From Gemmatimonadota bacterium (GTDB lineage Bacteria; GCA-2686955), in contig NYZA01000120.1 in assembly GCA_002686955.1 (NCBI GenBank), positions 12,719 through 76,718 of the forward strand: 64,000 nt of DNA, in the 5' to 3' direction. Positions 51,738 to 62,095 of this stretch are shown here, piece after piece (the first letter of the stretch is position 1; each line of letters starts with the position of its first letter). The position numbers and the translations under genes were made by a program. The notes beneath the pieces are model-generated. The model had not been told where the DNA came from, searched no databases, and saw nothing but the letters and a program-made list of their open reading frames with translations.

Positions 51738-51852
51738 AGTTCGACTCCGTCACGTTCCCCAGTTGTTATGCTCCCCGCCTTTCCGATGCAATCGACCGAA
51801 CGAAGATCCGCATCATAACGCGGCGTCAACCACGAAGCAGGAGTGCGAACCG

Positions 51853-52479
51853 ATGATCAAAACGAAGCTCTTCCGGGCCAGTGTCCTTCTGATCCCCATG
51901 ATCGCTCTCACCGGCTCGAGCAGCGCCGAAGGGGGAGCCGACGCCTGGCGCGGCAAGCGGGGGCTCTACGCCGTCTTCAACACCAACCACGGGCGTATCG
52001 TCTGCCGCCTATTCCCCGACAAGGCCCCGAAGACGGTAGAGAACTTCGTCGGGCTCGCCGAGGGCACCAAGGAGTGGACCCATCCCGGCTCCGGCAAGAA
52101 GATGACCGGTGAGCGCTTCTACGATGGTCTCATCTTCCACCGTGTCATCCCCCGATTCATGATTCAGGGTGGCGACCCCCTCGGCAAAGGCTTCGGCGGC
52201 CCCGGCTACCAGTTCGAAGACGAGATCGACCCGAGCCTGAAATTCGACCGACCCGGACGGCTGGCGATGGCCAACTCGGGACCGGGCACGAACGGCAGCC
52301 AGTTTTTCATCACCGAGGTGCCGACCGAGCATCTGAACGGCCGCCACACCATCTTCGGCCAGGTGGTTCTCGGCGAGGAGATCGCCACCAAGATCGCCAA
52401 CCTCCCCCGCAACACGCGCGATCTGCCGAACGAAGCGGTCGTCATGGAGAAGGTCGAGATCGTTCGGATCGAAGGGTAG
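51853..52479 (+). CDS. Cyclophilin-type peptidyl-prolyl cis-trans isomerase, exported
   Basis: A 208-residue cyclophilin with an N-terminal signal peptide (about 1-25). The catalytic fold is clear: VFNTNHGRIVCRLFPDKAPK, FVGLAEG, FHRVIPRFMIQGGDP, GPGTNGSQFFITEVPTEHLN and HTIFGQVV. It probably folds periplasmic proteins. AGGAG ten bases upstream supports the ATG at 51853; the open frame further upstream is a shadow. Its stop is directly followed by the end of the convergent UbiA gene. Confidence 0.93.
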   Translation: MIKTKLFRASVLLIPMIALTGSSSAEGGADAWRGKRGLYAVFNTNHGRIVCRLFPDKAPKTVENFVGLAEGTKEWTHPGSGKKMTGERFYDGLIFHRVIPRFMIQGGDPLGKGFGGPGYQFEDEIDPSLKFDRPGRLAMANSGPGTNGSQFFITEVPTEHLNGRHTIFGQVVLGEEIATKIANLPRNTRDLPNEAVVMEKVEIVRIEG

Positions 52480-53451
52480 CTACAAGGCGGGCATCTCTCC
52501 GCGGTGCAGCAGCCGCAGCGAGATCCATGCCCAGCCCAGCGGCAGCACGACGTAGGGCAAGAGCGCCCACCATCCAAGCGCTCCGATCAGCAGAATCGTC
52601 ACCGCGAAGAGGGTGGGCAACTCGTGCCGCGAAAACGCCTCGAGGAACTCCGATCGGCTCGCCGGGGGAGTCGAAAGAAGACGCCGAAAGCTCCTGATGG
52701 CCCCCCCTTGCGTGATCACCAGCGCCAATGCGGCCGGCACCCGAATCCCCTGAGGCAGCATGCCCACGCCCCAGATCGCCAGGCCGAGATGGAGGAAACG
52801 GAGCACCGTCACATAGGTTTGGAAGGGGGACGGAATGAGGATGCACGCTCCGTGTCTGCAGACGCCGAGCCAGAGGGCCGCGTTGCTCCCACCGGCGGCC
52901 TGGTCCTGCTCGAGGTCTTTCAGGTGCGCGAGCGTGTTCTGCACTACGAGCTGCAGAGTCAGCAGCCCTCCGACGATCCACGCCATCCGGTTCGCGCCCC
53001 CAGCCGCGGCCCCTCCTGCCCAGACGAGCAGCCCCATCGTCAGGGCAACCGCCCAGTCGGCGAAAGGCACACTCTTCGATGTTCGGTTGTAGAGATAGGC
53101 CGCGGTGACCGCCCCCGCGACGATCAGGCTCGCCTTCCCCGACACAGTCGCCATGAGCACGAATCCCACAACAAGCGCGCCGATCGCGACGATCGCCGCC
53201 GCTCGGGGCGACACGCTCCCTTCCACCAGTGGCTTGCCGGCCAAATCCGAGGCCAGCCGGTCCACATGCCTGTCGCGGAGCTCGTTGTGCACGAATCCGA
53301 AGATGTGGCAGCAGATACCGGCGCAGAAGAGGAGCAGGTCGCGGGTGGGGGAGAAGCCGCCCGACAACGATGCACCCATCACCGGCGCCAATCCCGTCAA
53401 GGGCGCGGTCTGAATGCGCGAGAGGCGTAGGATCGCCCCGATCTCTTCCAT
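52480..53451 (-). CDS. UbiA family prenyltransferase
   Basis: Integral membrane prenyltransferase of about 323 residues with eight to nine hydrophobic segments. The first Asp-rich motif is HNELRDRHVDRLASD and the second is DLEQDQAAGG, both needed for prenyl diphosphate binding. The MEEIGAILRLSRIQTAPLTG start is normal for the family; the ATG at 53463, four codons earlier, is the alternative, and longer upstream frames lie over the divergent TPR gene. The aromatic acceptor (quinone precursor, heme or other) cannot be told. Divergent from the TPR protein and convergent with the cyclophilin. Confidence 0.85.
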   Translation of the reverse strand: MEEIGAILRLSRIQTAPLTGLAPVMGASLSGGFSPTRDLLLFCAGICCHIFGFVHNELRDRHVDRLASDLAGKPLVEGSVSPRAAAIVAIGALVVGFVLMATVSGKASLIVAGAVTAAYLYNRTSKSVPFADWAVALTMGLLVWAGGAAAGGANRMAWIVGGLLTLQLVVQNTLAHLKDLEQDQAAGGSNAALWLGVCRHGACILIPSPFQTYVTVLRFLHLGLAIWGVGMLPQGIRVPAALALVITQGGAIRSFRRLLSTPPASRSEFLEAFSRHELPTLFAVTILLIGALGWWALLPYVVLPLGWAWISLRLLHRGEMPAL

Positions 53452-53545
53452 TTTTCTTATCATGTCATGGCGTCGAGCGAGGGTCGAAGAAGCGAAGTCC
53501 GAGGATACTGGATCGATCGAAGATCTCGCGGGCTTCCCATCCGTC

Positions 53546-55561
53546 ATGTCCACCATCCCTTCAACCGAAGCCAGAGCCCGCGCGGGAGCGAAGCGCCGGA
53601 GGGGGCGCCTTCGCGCCTCGTTGGTGAGGCGATCGGCTCTCTTGCTCCTGTTCATCGTGCCGTCGTCGACCCCGGCTTTCGCCCAAAAGAGCGCTCCAGC
53701 TGCCCCCGGCGAGTCGATCTCGCCCGACATCGCCTTCGTGCGCGGCTTCGAGTCGCTGCGCTATGGCGATCTCTCAGGCGCTCTCGCTGATCTGCGCGCC
53801 GCTTGGTCGGGGGGGCTGCGCACTCCGGTCGTTGCGCGAGTGTTGGGCGAGGCCGCGCTGCTCGACGGCAAGCCCGAGGTGGCGGACGAAGTCGTGCGGC
53901 GAGGGATGGAGCTCGACCCGAGCGACCGTCGATTGGGGCTGGTTGCGGTGCGTGTCCTGACCGCGGCTGGGCGCCCGGCCGACGCTCTGGATCTCGGATC
54001 GGGATTGGTGGGGGGAAGCGAAAGCAGCGATGATCCGACATTGTTGCTCGCGATGGCCGCCGCGGCCCGAGCGGCCGGTGACGACCGGGCGCGAAAGCGG
54101 CTCCTCGAGGCAGCGGCCGGATCGAAGCAGGGCCGCGAATCGGCGACGATCGGGTTGGCGGAGCTGGCATTGGAGCAGGGTTGCGCGGAGCGAGCAAAGG
54201 GCCTGGTCGCGACCCTCGATGCACATGATCTGCCGAGCGATGAGGCGCTTCGGCTAGCGGTATTGGAGCGATCGCTGCGGGGGAACGCGGAGGCCGAACG
54301 GGGGTTGCGATCGCTGTCTAGCGGAGATGCCGCCGCGGCGCCGGTCGCTCTTGTCCTCGCCGATCTGCTGCGGGACTCGTCGCGCACGGATGAGGCCGCG
54401 AGCGTGCTGCGCGATGCTCTGGCCGCCGGCACGGGGCAGCGCACCGATGTCATGGCGGCGCTTGCCGAACTGGAAGCGGAGCGGGAGGGGCTATCGGCCG
54501 GCGAAGATTGGCTCCGCCGGGCGCTGGCCGAGACCGCCGATCACCCCTCGCGCCGACTGCGGGTCGCCGGCGCCCTCGTCGCCTGCGGAAAACCCGCGCG
54601 GGCCTACGAGCTCCTGCACGAGCTGCGCACCGCGCTTCCGCGAGATCCCCGCCCCTGTCTTCGGCTTGCCGACATCGAACGCGAGCTCGGGGGGGGAGGA
54701 GAGCGGATGATAAGAGAGGCGTGGATCCGCCAGCCTCGATCGTTCAGCATTCGCATTCGTCATGCCCGAGCGCTCCGCGAAAATGGGGAGCCAGGTGATG
54801 CGCTCGAACTCCTAGCGGGCATCGAGTCCCCAGTCGCATCTCTGGAGAGGGCACGATGCCATCTCGATCTGAACGCGGCCGACGATGCGCTCGAGGAGTT
54901 GGAACGGGAGGGGGAAGGCGAGACTCCGTGTGCCCCCTCGTGGGAGGCCGATCTCTGGGCACTGCGGACGCGGGCCTACGCGATCGGAGGAGCTGTCGAA
55001 GAGGCTCGCCGGGCAGCGAAGAGCGCCCTCGCTTTGGCGGGAGATCGTTGGCTGATTCTCGAATCGATCGCGATCTCGCTCCATTCGGCCGGTGAGACGG
55101 AGCTGGAGATCGAAGTGCTGCGGCAGGCCGCGGAGCGCATCGACGAAGATCCCAATCTGCGCATCCGCATCGCTGAGGCATGGATGCGACGAGCCGAGCC
55201 GGACTCGGCCGGATTGGCGATCTCGTACGGGCGAAGCTCGGCGCCTTGGGATCTCTCATACGCCTTGTTCGAAGCGGAGCTCTTCGAGAACCGCGGGCGG
55301 GAGACGCGGGCCGGGGCACAGTATGCGGAGGTCGCGCGCGCCGGTCGTTTCATCGCGGCCGCCGAGCTCAAACGAGCCCAGATCCTTCGCGATATGGGGA
55401 TTCTCGAAGTGGCCCGCGAAGCAGCGGATAGCGCCACACGAATCGATCCGACCTGTTTGCCTTGTTGGGACGAGCTCTGGGACACGCTGGCGGAGCTCGA
55501 GCGCCCCGAGGAGGCCGTTCGCGCTCTATCTATGGCCGACTCGCTACGCGGACTGCGGTAA
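53546..55561 (+). CDS. Exported TPR-repeat protein
   Basis: A 671-residue protein built almost entirely of alpha-helical TPR-like pairs (for example GDLSGALADLRAAWSGG, PDALDLGSGLVGG, GEPGDALELLAGI). A long positively charged N-terminus leads into a hydrophobic segment (about 30-47) ending at PAFAQ, which looks like a signal peptide. The ATG at 53546 has no good ribosome site, and a TTG at about 53620 is an alternative that would give a more usual signal length. TPR proteins of this kind act in protein-protein contacts, often in envelope complexes. A stem-loop terminator follows 14 bp after the stop. Confidence 0.72.
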   Translation: MSTIPSTEARARAGAKRRRGRLRASLVRRSALLLLFIVPSSTPAFAQKSAPAAPGESISPDIAFVRGFESLRYGDLSGALADLRAAWSGGLRTPVVARVLGEAALLDGKPEVADEVVRRGMELDPSDRRLGLVAVRVLTAAGRPADALDLGSGLVGGSESSDDPTLLLAMAAAARAAGDDRARKRLLEAAAGSKQGRESATIGLAELALEQGCAERAKGLVATLDAHDLPSDEALRLAVLERSLRGNAEAERGLRSLSSGDAAAAPVALVLADLLRDSSRTDEAASVLRDALAAGTGQRTDVMAALAELEAEREGLSAGEDWLRRALAETADHPSRRLRVAGALVACGKPARAYELLHELRTALPRDPRPCLRLADIERELGGGGERMIREAWIRQPRSFSIRIRHARALRENGEPGDALELLAGIESPVASLERARCHLDLNAADDALEELEREGEGETPCAPSWEADLWALRTRAYAIGGAVEEARRAAKSALALAGDRWLILESIAISLHSAGETELEIEVLRQAAERIDEDPNLRIRIAEAWMRRAEPDSAGLAISYGRSSAPWDLSYALFEAELFENRGRETRAGAQYAEVARAGRFIAAAELKRAQILRDMGILEVAREAADSATRIDPTCLPCWDELWDTLAELERPEEAVRALSMADSLRGLR

Positions 55562-55574
55562 GGGTCCGGTCCGG

Positions 55575-55609
55575 AAAAAAGCCCCGGGAACCGAAATCCC
55601 CGGGGCTTA
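55575..55609 (-). terminator. Intrinsic terminator of groEL (shared with the TPR gene)
   Basis: AAGCCCCGGGG and CCCGGGGCTTTTTT on the minus strand form a strong stem with a 6-T tract, 44 bp after the groEL stop. The same hairpin lies 14 bp after the convergent TPR gene, so it probably serves both. Confidence 0.8.
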
Positions 55610-55652
55610 TCGAATCGCGCGGACGCAGGAAAGGCGCTAGAAGCCTGTTGCC

Positions 55653-57332
<1,680 letters not shown>

Positions 57333-57423
57333 TCACCACGGCCGTACCAGACGGGTGGTGTGGTTCGAGCCGAGGTCGTCTCGACTCCATCGCCGAAGCA
57401 CTGTCATCAGCGGGTGTTGAGGA

Positions 57424-57714
57424 CTACTCGAGTACGGCGAGTACGTCGGATTCGCGAAGGATCAATGCGTCCTCGTCGCCCTCGATCTTGATCTCGGTCC
57501 CGGAGTATTTTCCGTAGAGAACTTTGTCGCCCGTGCTGATCTCCATGGCGACGATCTCGCCATGGTCCGTTCGCCGTCCGGCTCCGACCGCAACAACGGT
57601 GCCCTCTTGGGGGCGCTCTTTGGCGGTATCGGGAATGTAGAGACTCCCCTTCTTCGTCTCGCTCTCTGTGTTGGGCTTTACAACGATGCGATCGCCCAGC
57701 GGTTTGATAGCCAT
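57424..57714 (-). CDS. groES: Co-chaperonin GroES
   Basis: A 96-residue co-chaperonin: [60 protein letters not shown] and [19 protein letters not shown] upstream supports the ATG at 57714; the frame stays open to 57867 but only as leader. The gene lies behind a sigma54-type promoter sequence rather than a CIRCE element. Confidence 0.97.
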   Translation of the reverse strand: MAIKPLGDRIVVKPNTESETKKGSLYIPDTAKERPQEGTVVAVGAGRRTDHGEIVAMEISTGDKVLYGKYSGTEIKIEGDEDALILRESDVLAVLE

Positions 57715-57869
57715 GTTCGACGGTCCTCTCGCCGCTCTGTAAGCGGCTCCGATTTCAATTGGGGCCTGGGTTTCTCGCGGATCCTCGCCGGATTGGGAAG
57801 ACGCTCGAAGCAGGCTCGAGGGCGGACGGCCAGAGACCGAACCGCTTGAGTACACGAACCCAGGCAAAC

Positions 57870-57885
57870 TGCAAGCCGCGTGCCA
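57870..57885 (-). promoter_or_regulatory. Sigma54 (-24/-12) promoter of groESL
   Basis: On the minus strand, TGGCACGCGGCTTGCA matches the sigma54 consensus TGGCACRNNNNTTGCW at every position. Its -12 GC predicts transcription from about 57858, leaving a leader of about 145 bases before groES. No CIRCE inverted repeat (TTAGCACTC and complement) is present. Confidence 0.7.
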
Positions 57886-57936
57886 ATCATTGATGTCGCG
57901 ATTTCAACGACTTAGGTGCTCGACTGCCAATCCGGG

Positions 57937-57953
57937 GCTGCCAGAATGACAGC
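57937..57953. promoter_or_regulatory. Inverted repeat upstream of groES, possible enhancer-binding site
   Basis: GCTGCCAGAATGACAGC is an interrupted palindrome (GCTGnCA/TGnCAGC) about 80-95 bases upstream of the predicted start, the usual distance for a sigma54 activator site. A related half-site, TGGCAGTCG on the minus strand, lies at about 57922-57930. Confidence 0.45.
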
Positions 57954-57985
57954 TCGGGGCGGTTTAGGGCTGACAAGGCGGCCGG

Positions 57986-59494
57986 TCATCGAGCTCTGAG
58001 GAAGAGTGTCGTCCCGATCGCATCGTGCACCGTGTACGAGCGCGCCAGCTCTTCGAGCAAGCCACCCGCATAGCTCGTCATTCGCTGCTCGGGAGCGCGG
58101 GGGTGGTTCAAGAACGAAATCGACTCGTCGAGCAGTACGATCGGCACGCCCGCGTCCACGAGCCCCATGGCCAGAGCGCGTTCCGCGGTTGAGTCGGGCA
58201 GAACCGTTCGGTAGGCGTGGTGGCCCAGAACATCGAAGGCGGTCGGATTGGGATGCCCCGATAGGGGGTAGTAGAGCGCGTGCATCGGAAACACGAAGAT
58301 CGGATCGGCTGGATCGGTCGTCGATCCGATCAGATCGAGCACCGACGAAAGATGCTCCGCCCGGGCCTCGGTGACATGCACCGCTCCAAGCGCGGTCTGC
58401 ACTGGAACTCCCATGTCGGCCAGATGAAGCGGTGTGGCGGCCGTTGCCAAGTCATCGGAATAGGCGAGTTGATACACCAAGTAACCACATATCGCGGCGA
58501 TCCCGGTCGTGCCGAACACCCTTCTCGCTCCCCCGCGCCTAATGCCGTATCCGGCCGCGACCGTCGTCACCAGCAGCGACAGGGGCAGGGCCTGCACCAG
58601 ATGGCCGTAGTTCGAGTACCACCAGACGCTTTGCACCAGGCAAAGTGCTGTCGCCGCGAGCAGCGCCTCCCTCACTCGGCGACGCCGGATCGCCCAGAGC
58701 AAGACCATGGCGGCAGCCGCGAACGGCCAGAAATAGAACGAGAGCTCGACCGCTTCGGCGACTCCGTTCGCACCGATCAGATCAAGCGGATTCGGGTAGG
58801 GAACCGCCGCCCTGTTGGCGGTCGGTGCCGAAGCCATCGCCAAGGGCACATCGACAAAGCGCAGAGGGGAGACGCCGAGGGCACCGTGCACCGCCGCGAA
58901 GAGACCGAGCGAGATTGCTAAGAGCCCCGCGGCCCGGCTGGCTCGCTCCCGCACCGATCCCGGCATGGCGAGCACGGCCCCGGTAGACGCGATCGCCGCC
59001 AGGCCTCCGATGTCGTGCCGCAACAGGCAGGCCGCGCCGATCACGACACCGAGTGCGATGAACCGACCGCGGGATCGTTTCTCGATCCACCGAAAGGTCG
59101 CCCAGATGATCGCCAAGGGCACGAGCGCCAGCGACGATTTATGCCAATGCCCCGGCACGAGAATGAGCGGCGCGATTCCGAACGCCGCCAATGCCGGCGG
59201 CAGGAATCGCCGGGCGACGCTCCACGCCAAAACCGTCGCGATGCACCGGACCCCCAGCCACAACGCTCGGTAGGCGATCCAAGATCCCTTTCCCAGAGCC
59301 AGCGCCCCGGCCACCGCGTAGAACTCGCCCGGCGGGTAGATCACGGGGAAGTCGCGGCCCGGAACTTGGCCGTCTAGAATCCGCGCCGCCGCTCCCCAGA
59401 GCACGCCGTCATCGCTGAGCACCATTCCGCAACGGATCGCGGGCAGAAGATAGGCGACCGTTGCGAGTGCGACCGCCGCACTCCCCCATCTCAC
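57986..59494 (-). CDS. Multi-pass membrane glycosyltransferase (GT39/ArnT-like)
   Basis: A 502-residue membrane protein with about ten to eleven transmembrane segments. The N-terminal LSDDGVLWGAAARILDGQVP contains the Asp-Asp of the first periplasmic loop in GT-C enzymes, followed by GRDFPVIYPPGEFY. The C-terminal third is a soluble extracytoplasmic domain with DPADPIFVFPMHALYYPLSG, as in polyprenol-phosphate-sugar-dependent GT39-like proteins. The GTG start overlaps the stop of the radical SAM gene by four bases. The lipid-linked sugar donor is not known. Confidence 0.78.
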   Translation of the reverse strand: MRWGSAAVALATVAYLLPAIRCGMVLSDDGVLWGAAARILDGQVPGRDFPVIYPPGEFYAVAGALALGKGSWIAYRALWLGVRCIATVLAWSVARRFLPPALAAFGIAPLILVPGHWHKSSLALVPLAIIWATFRWIEKRSRGRFIALGVVIGAACLLRHDIGGLAAIASTGAVLAMPGSVRERASRAAGLLAISLGLFAAVHGALGVSPLRFVDVPLAMASAPTANRAAVPYPNPLDLIGANGVAEAVELSFYFWPFAAAAMVLLWAIRRRRVREALLAATALCLVQSVWWYSNYGHLVQALPLSLLVTTVAAGYGIRRGGARRVFGTTGIAAICGYLVYQLAYSDDLATAATPLHLADMGVPVQTALGAVHVTEARAEHLSSVLDLIGSTTDPADPIFVFPMHALYYPLSGHPNPTAFDVLGHHAYRTVLPDSTAERALAMGLVDAGVPIVLLDESISFLNHPRAPEQRMTSYAGGLLEELARSYTVHDAIGTTLFLRAR

Positions 59495-61074
59495 GCGTTG
59501 TACCAGCCGGGCTTCCAGAGCTTGTTCGCCGCCGCGAAACCCTCGAACTTCTTCTGCCCACGCATCGATCGAGCCAGATCACGAAGCACGACACGCCCGA
59601 TGGCGTAGGTGAACCACCGATGCAAGCGCCTCCGGATCGGATGCGGTGAGAGCATTCGGGAGAAATAGCGCAGTGGTCTCTTGGCCACGAAATTCTGTTG
59701 GCACCATTGCGTATGCCGCGAGACCTCTTCTCGGCTGAGATGTTCCGTCGGCATCACCGGGTAGAACATATCGTAGTTCTCATAGTCCCACTCTTCGATC
59801 CAACCTTTGTCCATCGCCTCGGACCACATCGGTGTTCCGGGGAAAGGTGTGATCGGGTGGAACGCCGCGAAATCGACATCGCATTCATGCGCATAGTCGA
59901 GCAACGCCCGGATCGACTCGGCTGTATCTCTTCTGAGGCCGGTGATGAATGTGCCGTGCCTGAAAACCTCTCGATGGTGGTCTCGGAGCAGATGAAACGC
60001 CTCTTTCACGATATCGTGTGTGTAGTTGGTCTTCTTCAGATAGTCGAAATCGGTTGTTTCCGAACGTTCCGCACCCAGCAACACATGTCGGAGCCCGGCG
60101 CGGGCCATCAACTTCAAAACACCTTTTTCGTGCTGTCGCACCAGCCCGTCGGCTCGCGTAAACGCCCACCAACCGAGCTTGTAGTCGCGTCGGATGATCT
60201 CTTCGCAAAACTCCGCGAGCCAGCGCTCGTCGACATTCCACGTAGCGTCCACCCAGAAGAGGTAGCGAATACCATGTTTCTCGTACAGCAGCTCCACCTC
60301 TTCGATGACTCGCTCAACGCTCTTCGAGCGGTAGAATTTCGAATGGACGAGCTTGCCGCCGATCATCTCGTGGCTGCCCTCTTGCACCCACCACGAGCAG
60401 AAACTGCATTCGTCGACGCAGCCGCGCGAGCGTTGAATCGTTGCTGCCCTTGGCCAGAGGTTGCCGAAGGGAGAGTAGAGCTCCAGGCTCGAAACGTCGT
60501 AGGCCGGGATCGGTAGATCGTCGAGATCTTCGATCGTCGGTCTCGGCGGGGTCTGCACGAAACGGTCGCCGTCCCGGTAGCAGATCCCCTTCACCTGAGA
60601 CAGATCGCCTCCATCACGCAGAGTCTGTAGAAGCTCGGTGAGCGTGATCTCCCCCTCGAACATCCCGATATAGTCGAGCGCCGAACACATCGTCATCGAC
60701 CACTCGGGCAGGTTCGAGTACATATGCCCGCCGCCGATCGTGACGATGTTCGGATCGATATCCTTCGCCAGCTCGAACGCCTTCAACCCCTCCTTGTAGT
60801 AGATCGTCTTCTCGCCGACGCAGAGAACATCCGGCCGCCGATTCTCGATCAACCCACGGAGCGATCCCCACCCAGTCCTCGTGGCGCAGCAATCGAGGAT
60901 CTCGATCTCCACCCCTTCCATATGGCGGCGAAGCCAAGCGGCCAGCGCCGGATAGCCCAGGGGCAGCAAGAAATTGTCGGATTCGTTGAGGATCGGCCAG
61001 AAATGGCGCGGCGGACGCAGGAAGAGAACCCGGATCGAGCTCTTACCCGCGAGGGGATTGGAAGAATGCGCCAA
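59491..61074 (-). CDS. B12-binding radical SAM protein
   Basis: A 527-residue enzyme with an N-terminal cobalamin-binding Rossmann domain (about 15-150, VLFLRPPRHFWPILNESDNF, then ILDCCATRTGW) and a radical SAM domain with SRGCVDECSFCSWW, the CxxxCxxC cluster motif. The tail after residue 430 is a C-terminal extension. This architecture covers methyltransferases, anaerobic cyclases and hopanoid and lipid enzymes. The TTG at 61074 is supported by AGGAGG six bases upstream. It probably acts with the membrane glycosyltransferase behind it on a lipid or glycan, but that is inference. Confidence 0.88.
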   Translation of the reverse strand: MAHSSNPLAGKSSIRVLFLRPPRHFWPILNESDNFLLPLGYPALAAWLRRHMEGVEIEILDCCATRTGWGSLRGLIENRRPDVLCVGEKTIYYKEGLKAFELAKDIDPNIVTIGGGHMYSNLPEWSMTMCSALDYIGMFEGEITLTELLQTLRDGGDLSQVKGICYRDGDRFVQTPPRPTIEDLDDLPIPAYDVSSLELYSPFGNLWPRAATIQRSRGCVDECSFCSWWVQEGSHEMIGGKLVHSKFYRSKSVERVIEEVELLYEKHGIRYLFWVDATWNVDERWLAEFCEEIIRRDYKLGWWAFTRADGLVRQHEKGVLKLMARAGLRHVLLGAERSETTDFDYLKKTNYTHDIVKEAFHLLRDHHREVFRHGTFITGLRRDTAESIRALLDYAHECDVDFAAFHPITPFPGTPMWSEAMDKGWIEEWDYENYDMFYPVMPTEHLSREEVSRHTQWCQQNFVAKRPLRYFSRMLSPHPIRRRLHRWFTYAIGRVVLRDLARSMRGQKKFEGFAAANKLWKPGWYNA

Positions 61075-61268
61075 CGGAGACCTCCTAACGTCCTACAACT
61101 CGCTGACAATCAATGAATTACCACTTGGGAGGCAGGGGCGTCAAGAGGTACCGGCACACGTGGGCAAAAACAAGAGTAATTTGATCGTATTTCCGCGAGG
61201 GGCCCGCGTCGCGCTCCTGAGAGCCCTACGGTGGAGAATCCGGCCTCCACCCCCTATGATCGTTCTCC

Positions 61269-61673
61269 ATGCTCGACGAAGCCGCCCTAGTAACGACCAT
61301 TCAAGATCGATGCCGCCCCCGGTCGATCGTTCTCTTCGGATCGTTCGCGACCGGCCGCGCGACCGACGCGAGCGATGTCGATATCGGCCTGCTCGGCTGC
61401 AATCTCGATGAGATCGACCGCCTCGACCTGGCGGAGGATCTCTCGAACACCCTTGGGCGGACCATCGACCTGGTCGCGCTCGATCAAGCCTCGCCGATCC
61501 TCGGCATGCAGGTGCTCCGTCAGGGCAGAGTACTCGCGGGGCGAGAGAGCCGCGCTTGGAAGACATTTCAGATGCGCACGCCCACCGCGTACGCCGATCT
61601 CAAGCGAGTGCGCCGACCGCAGGAACAAGCCCTCGAGGAGCATATAGATGCTCGATCGCGATCTAGTCGTTGA
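61269..61673 (+). CDS. mntA: MNT-type nucleotidyltransferase antitoxin
   Basis: A 134-residue minimal nucleotidyltransferase. The catalytic motif GSFATGRATDASDVD (24-38) fits GS-x10-DxD with Asp36 and Asp38, and Asp67 in TIDLVALD is the third carboxylate. In known MntA/HepT pairs the MNT protein AMPylates the HEPN toxin on a Tyr and so disarms it. It overlaps the HEPN gene by 26 bp. No ribosome site is obvious. The C-terminal 25 residues are Arg-rich. Confidence 0.85.
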   Translation: MLDEAALVTTIQDRCRPRSIVLFGSFATGRATDASDVDIGLLGCNLDEIDRLDLAEDLSNTLGRTIDLVALDQASPILGMQVLRQGRVLAGRESRAWKTFQMRTPTAYADLKRVRRPQEQALEEHIDARSRSSR

Positions 61674-62067
61674 GAAGTCCGCTTCGATCGATCGCTGCAT
61701 CACTCGAATCCGGAAGGTGACGGGCGGTGATCCGCGAGCGCTCGAAGGCCTCGACGTCGAAGACATTTGCGTTCTCAATCTCCAGAGAGCGGTTCAAACG
61801 ACGATCGATCTTGCCAGTCATTGGGTGGCCGCGGAGAATCTCGGAGTCGCCAAGACCCTGAAAGAGACCTTCTCGTTGCTCGAGCAGGCCGGCCGGCTCC
61901 AACCCGATCTGGCGGAGCGACTGAGAAAGATGGTCGGCTTCAGAAACATCGCCGTTCACGACTATCAGAAGATCTCCCCCCAGATTTTGGGCAAGATCGT
62001 GCGTCTCCACCTGGGCAATCTAGAAGCCTTCGCGTCGGCGGCCCTGGGCAGAACAGGGGGGGATTGA
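61648..62067 (+). CDS. hepT: HEPN-domain RNase toxin (HepT-like)
   Basis: A 139-residue all-helical HEPN (DUF86) protein. The RNase motif is R99-x4-H104-x-Y106 within GFRNIAVHDYQKI, with the Tyr that MntA modifies. Other parts, SHWVAAENLGVAKTLKETF and the surrounding helices, are standard. GAGGAG eight bases upstream supports the ATG at 61648, which lies within the end of mntA, as is typical for this toxin-antitoxin pair. Confidence 0.88.
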   Translation: MLDRDLVVEKSASIDRCITRIRKVTGGDPRALEGLDVEDICVLNLQRAVQTTIDLASHWVAAENLGVAKTLKETFSLLEQAGRLQPDLAERLRKMVGFRNIAVHDYQKISPQILGKIVRLHLGNLEAFASAALGRTGGD

Positions 62068-62095
62068 CGGGGGGATCAGGTGGCGGATCCTGGTC

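Noticed and set aside
57715-57985. CIRCE/HrcA operator before groES
   Set aside because: I looked for TTAGCACTC with its complement at 9-base spacing and found none; the region has a sigma54-type promoter instead.
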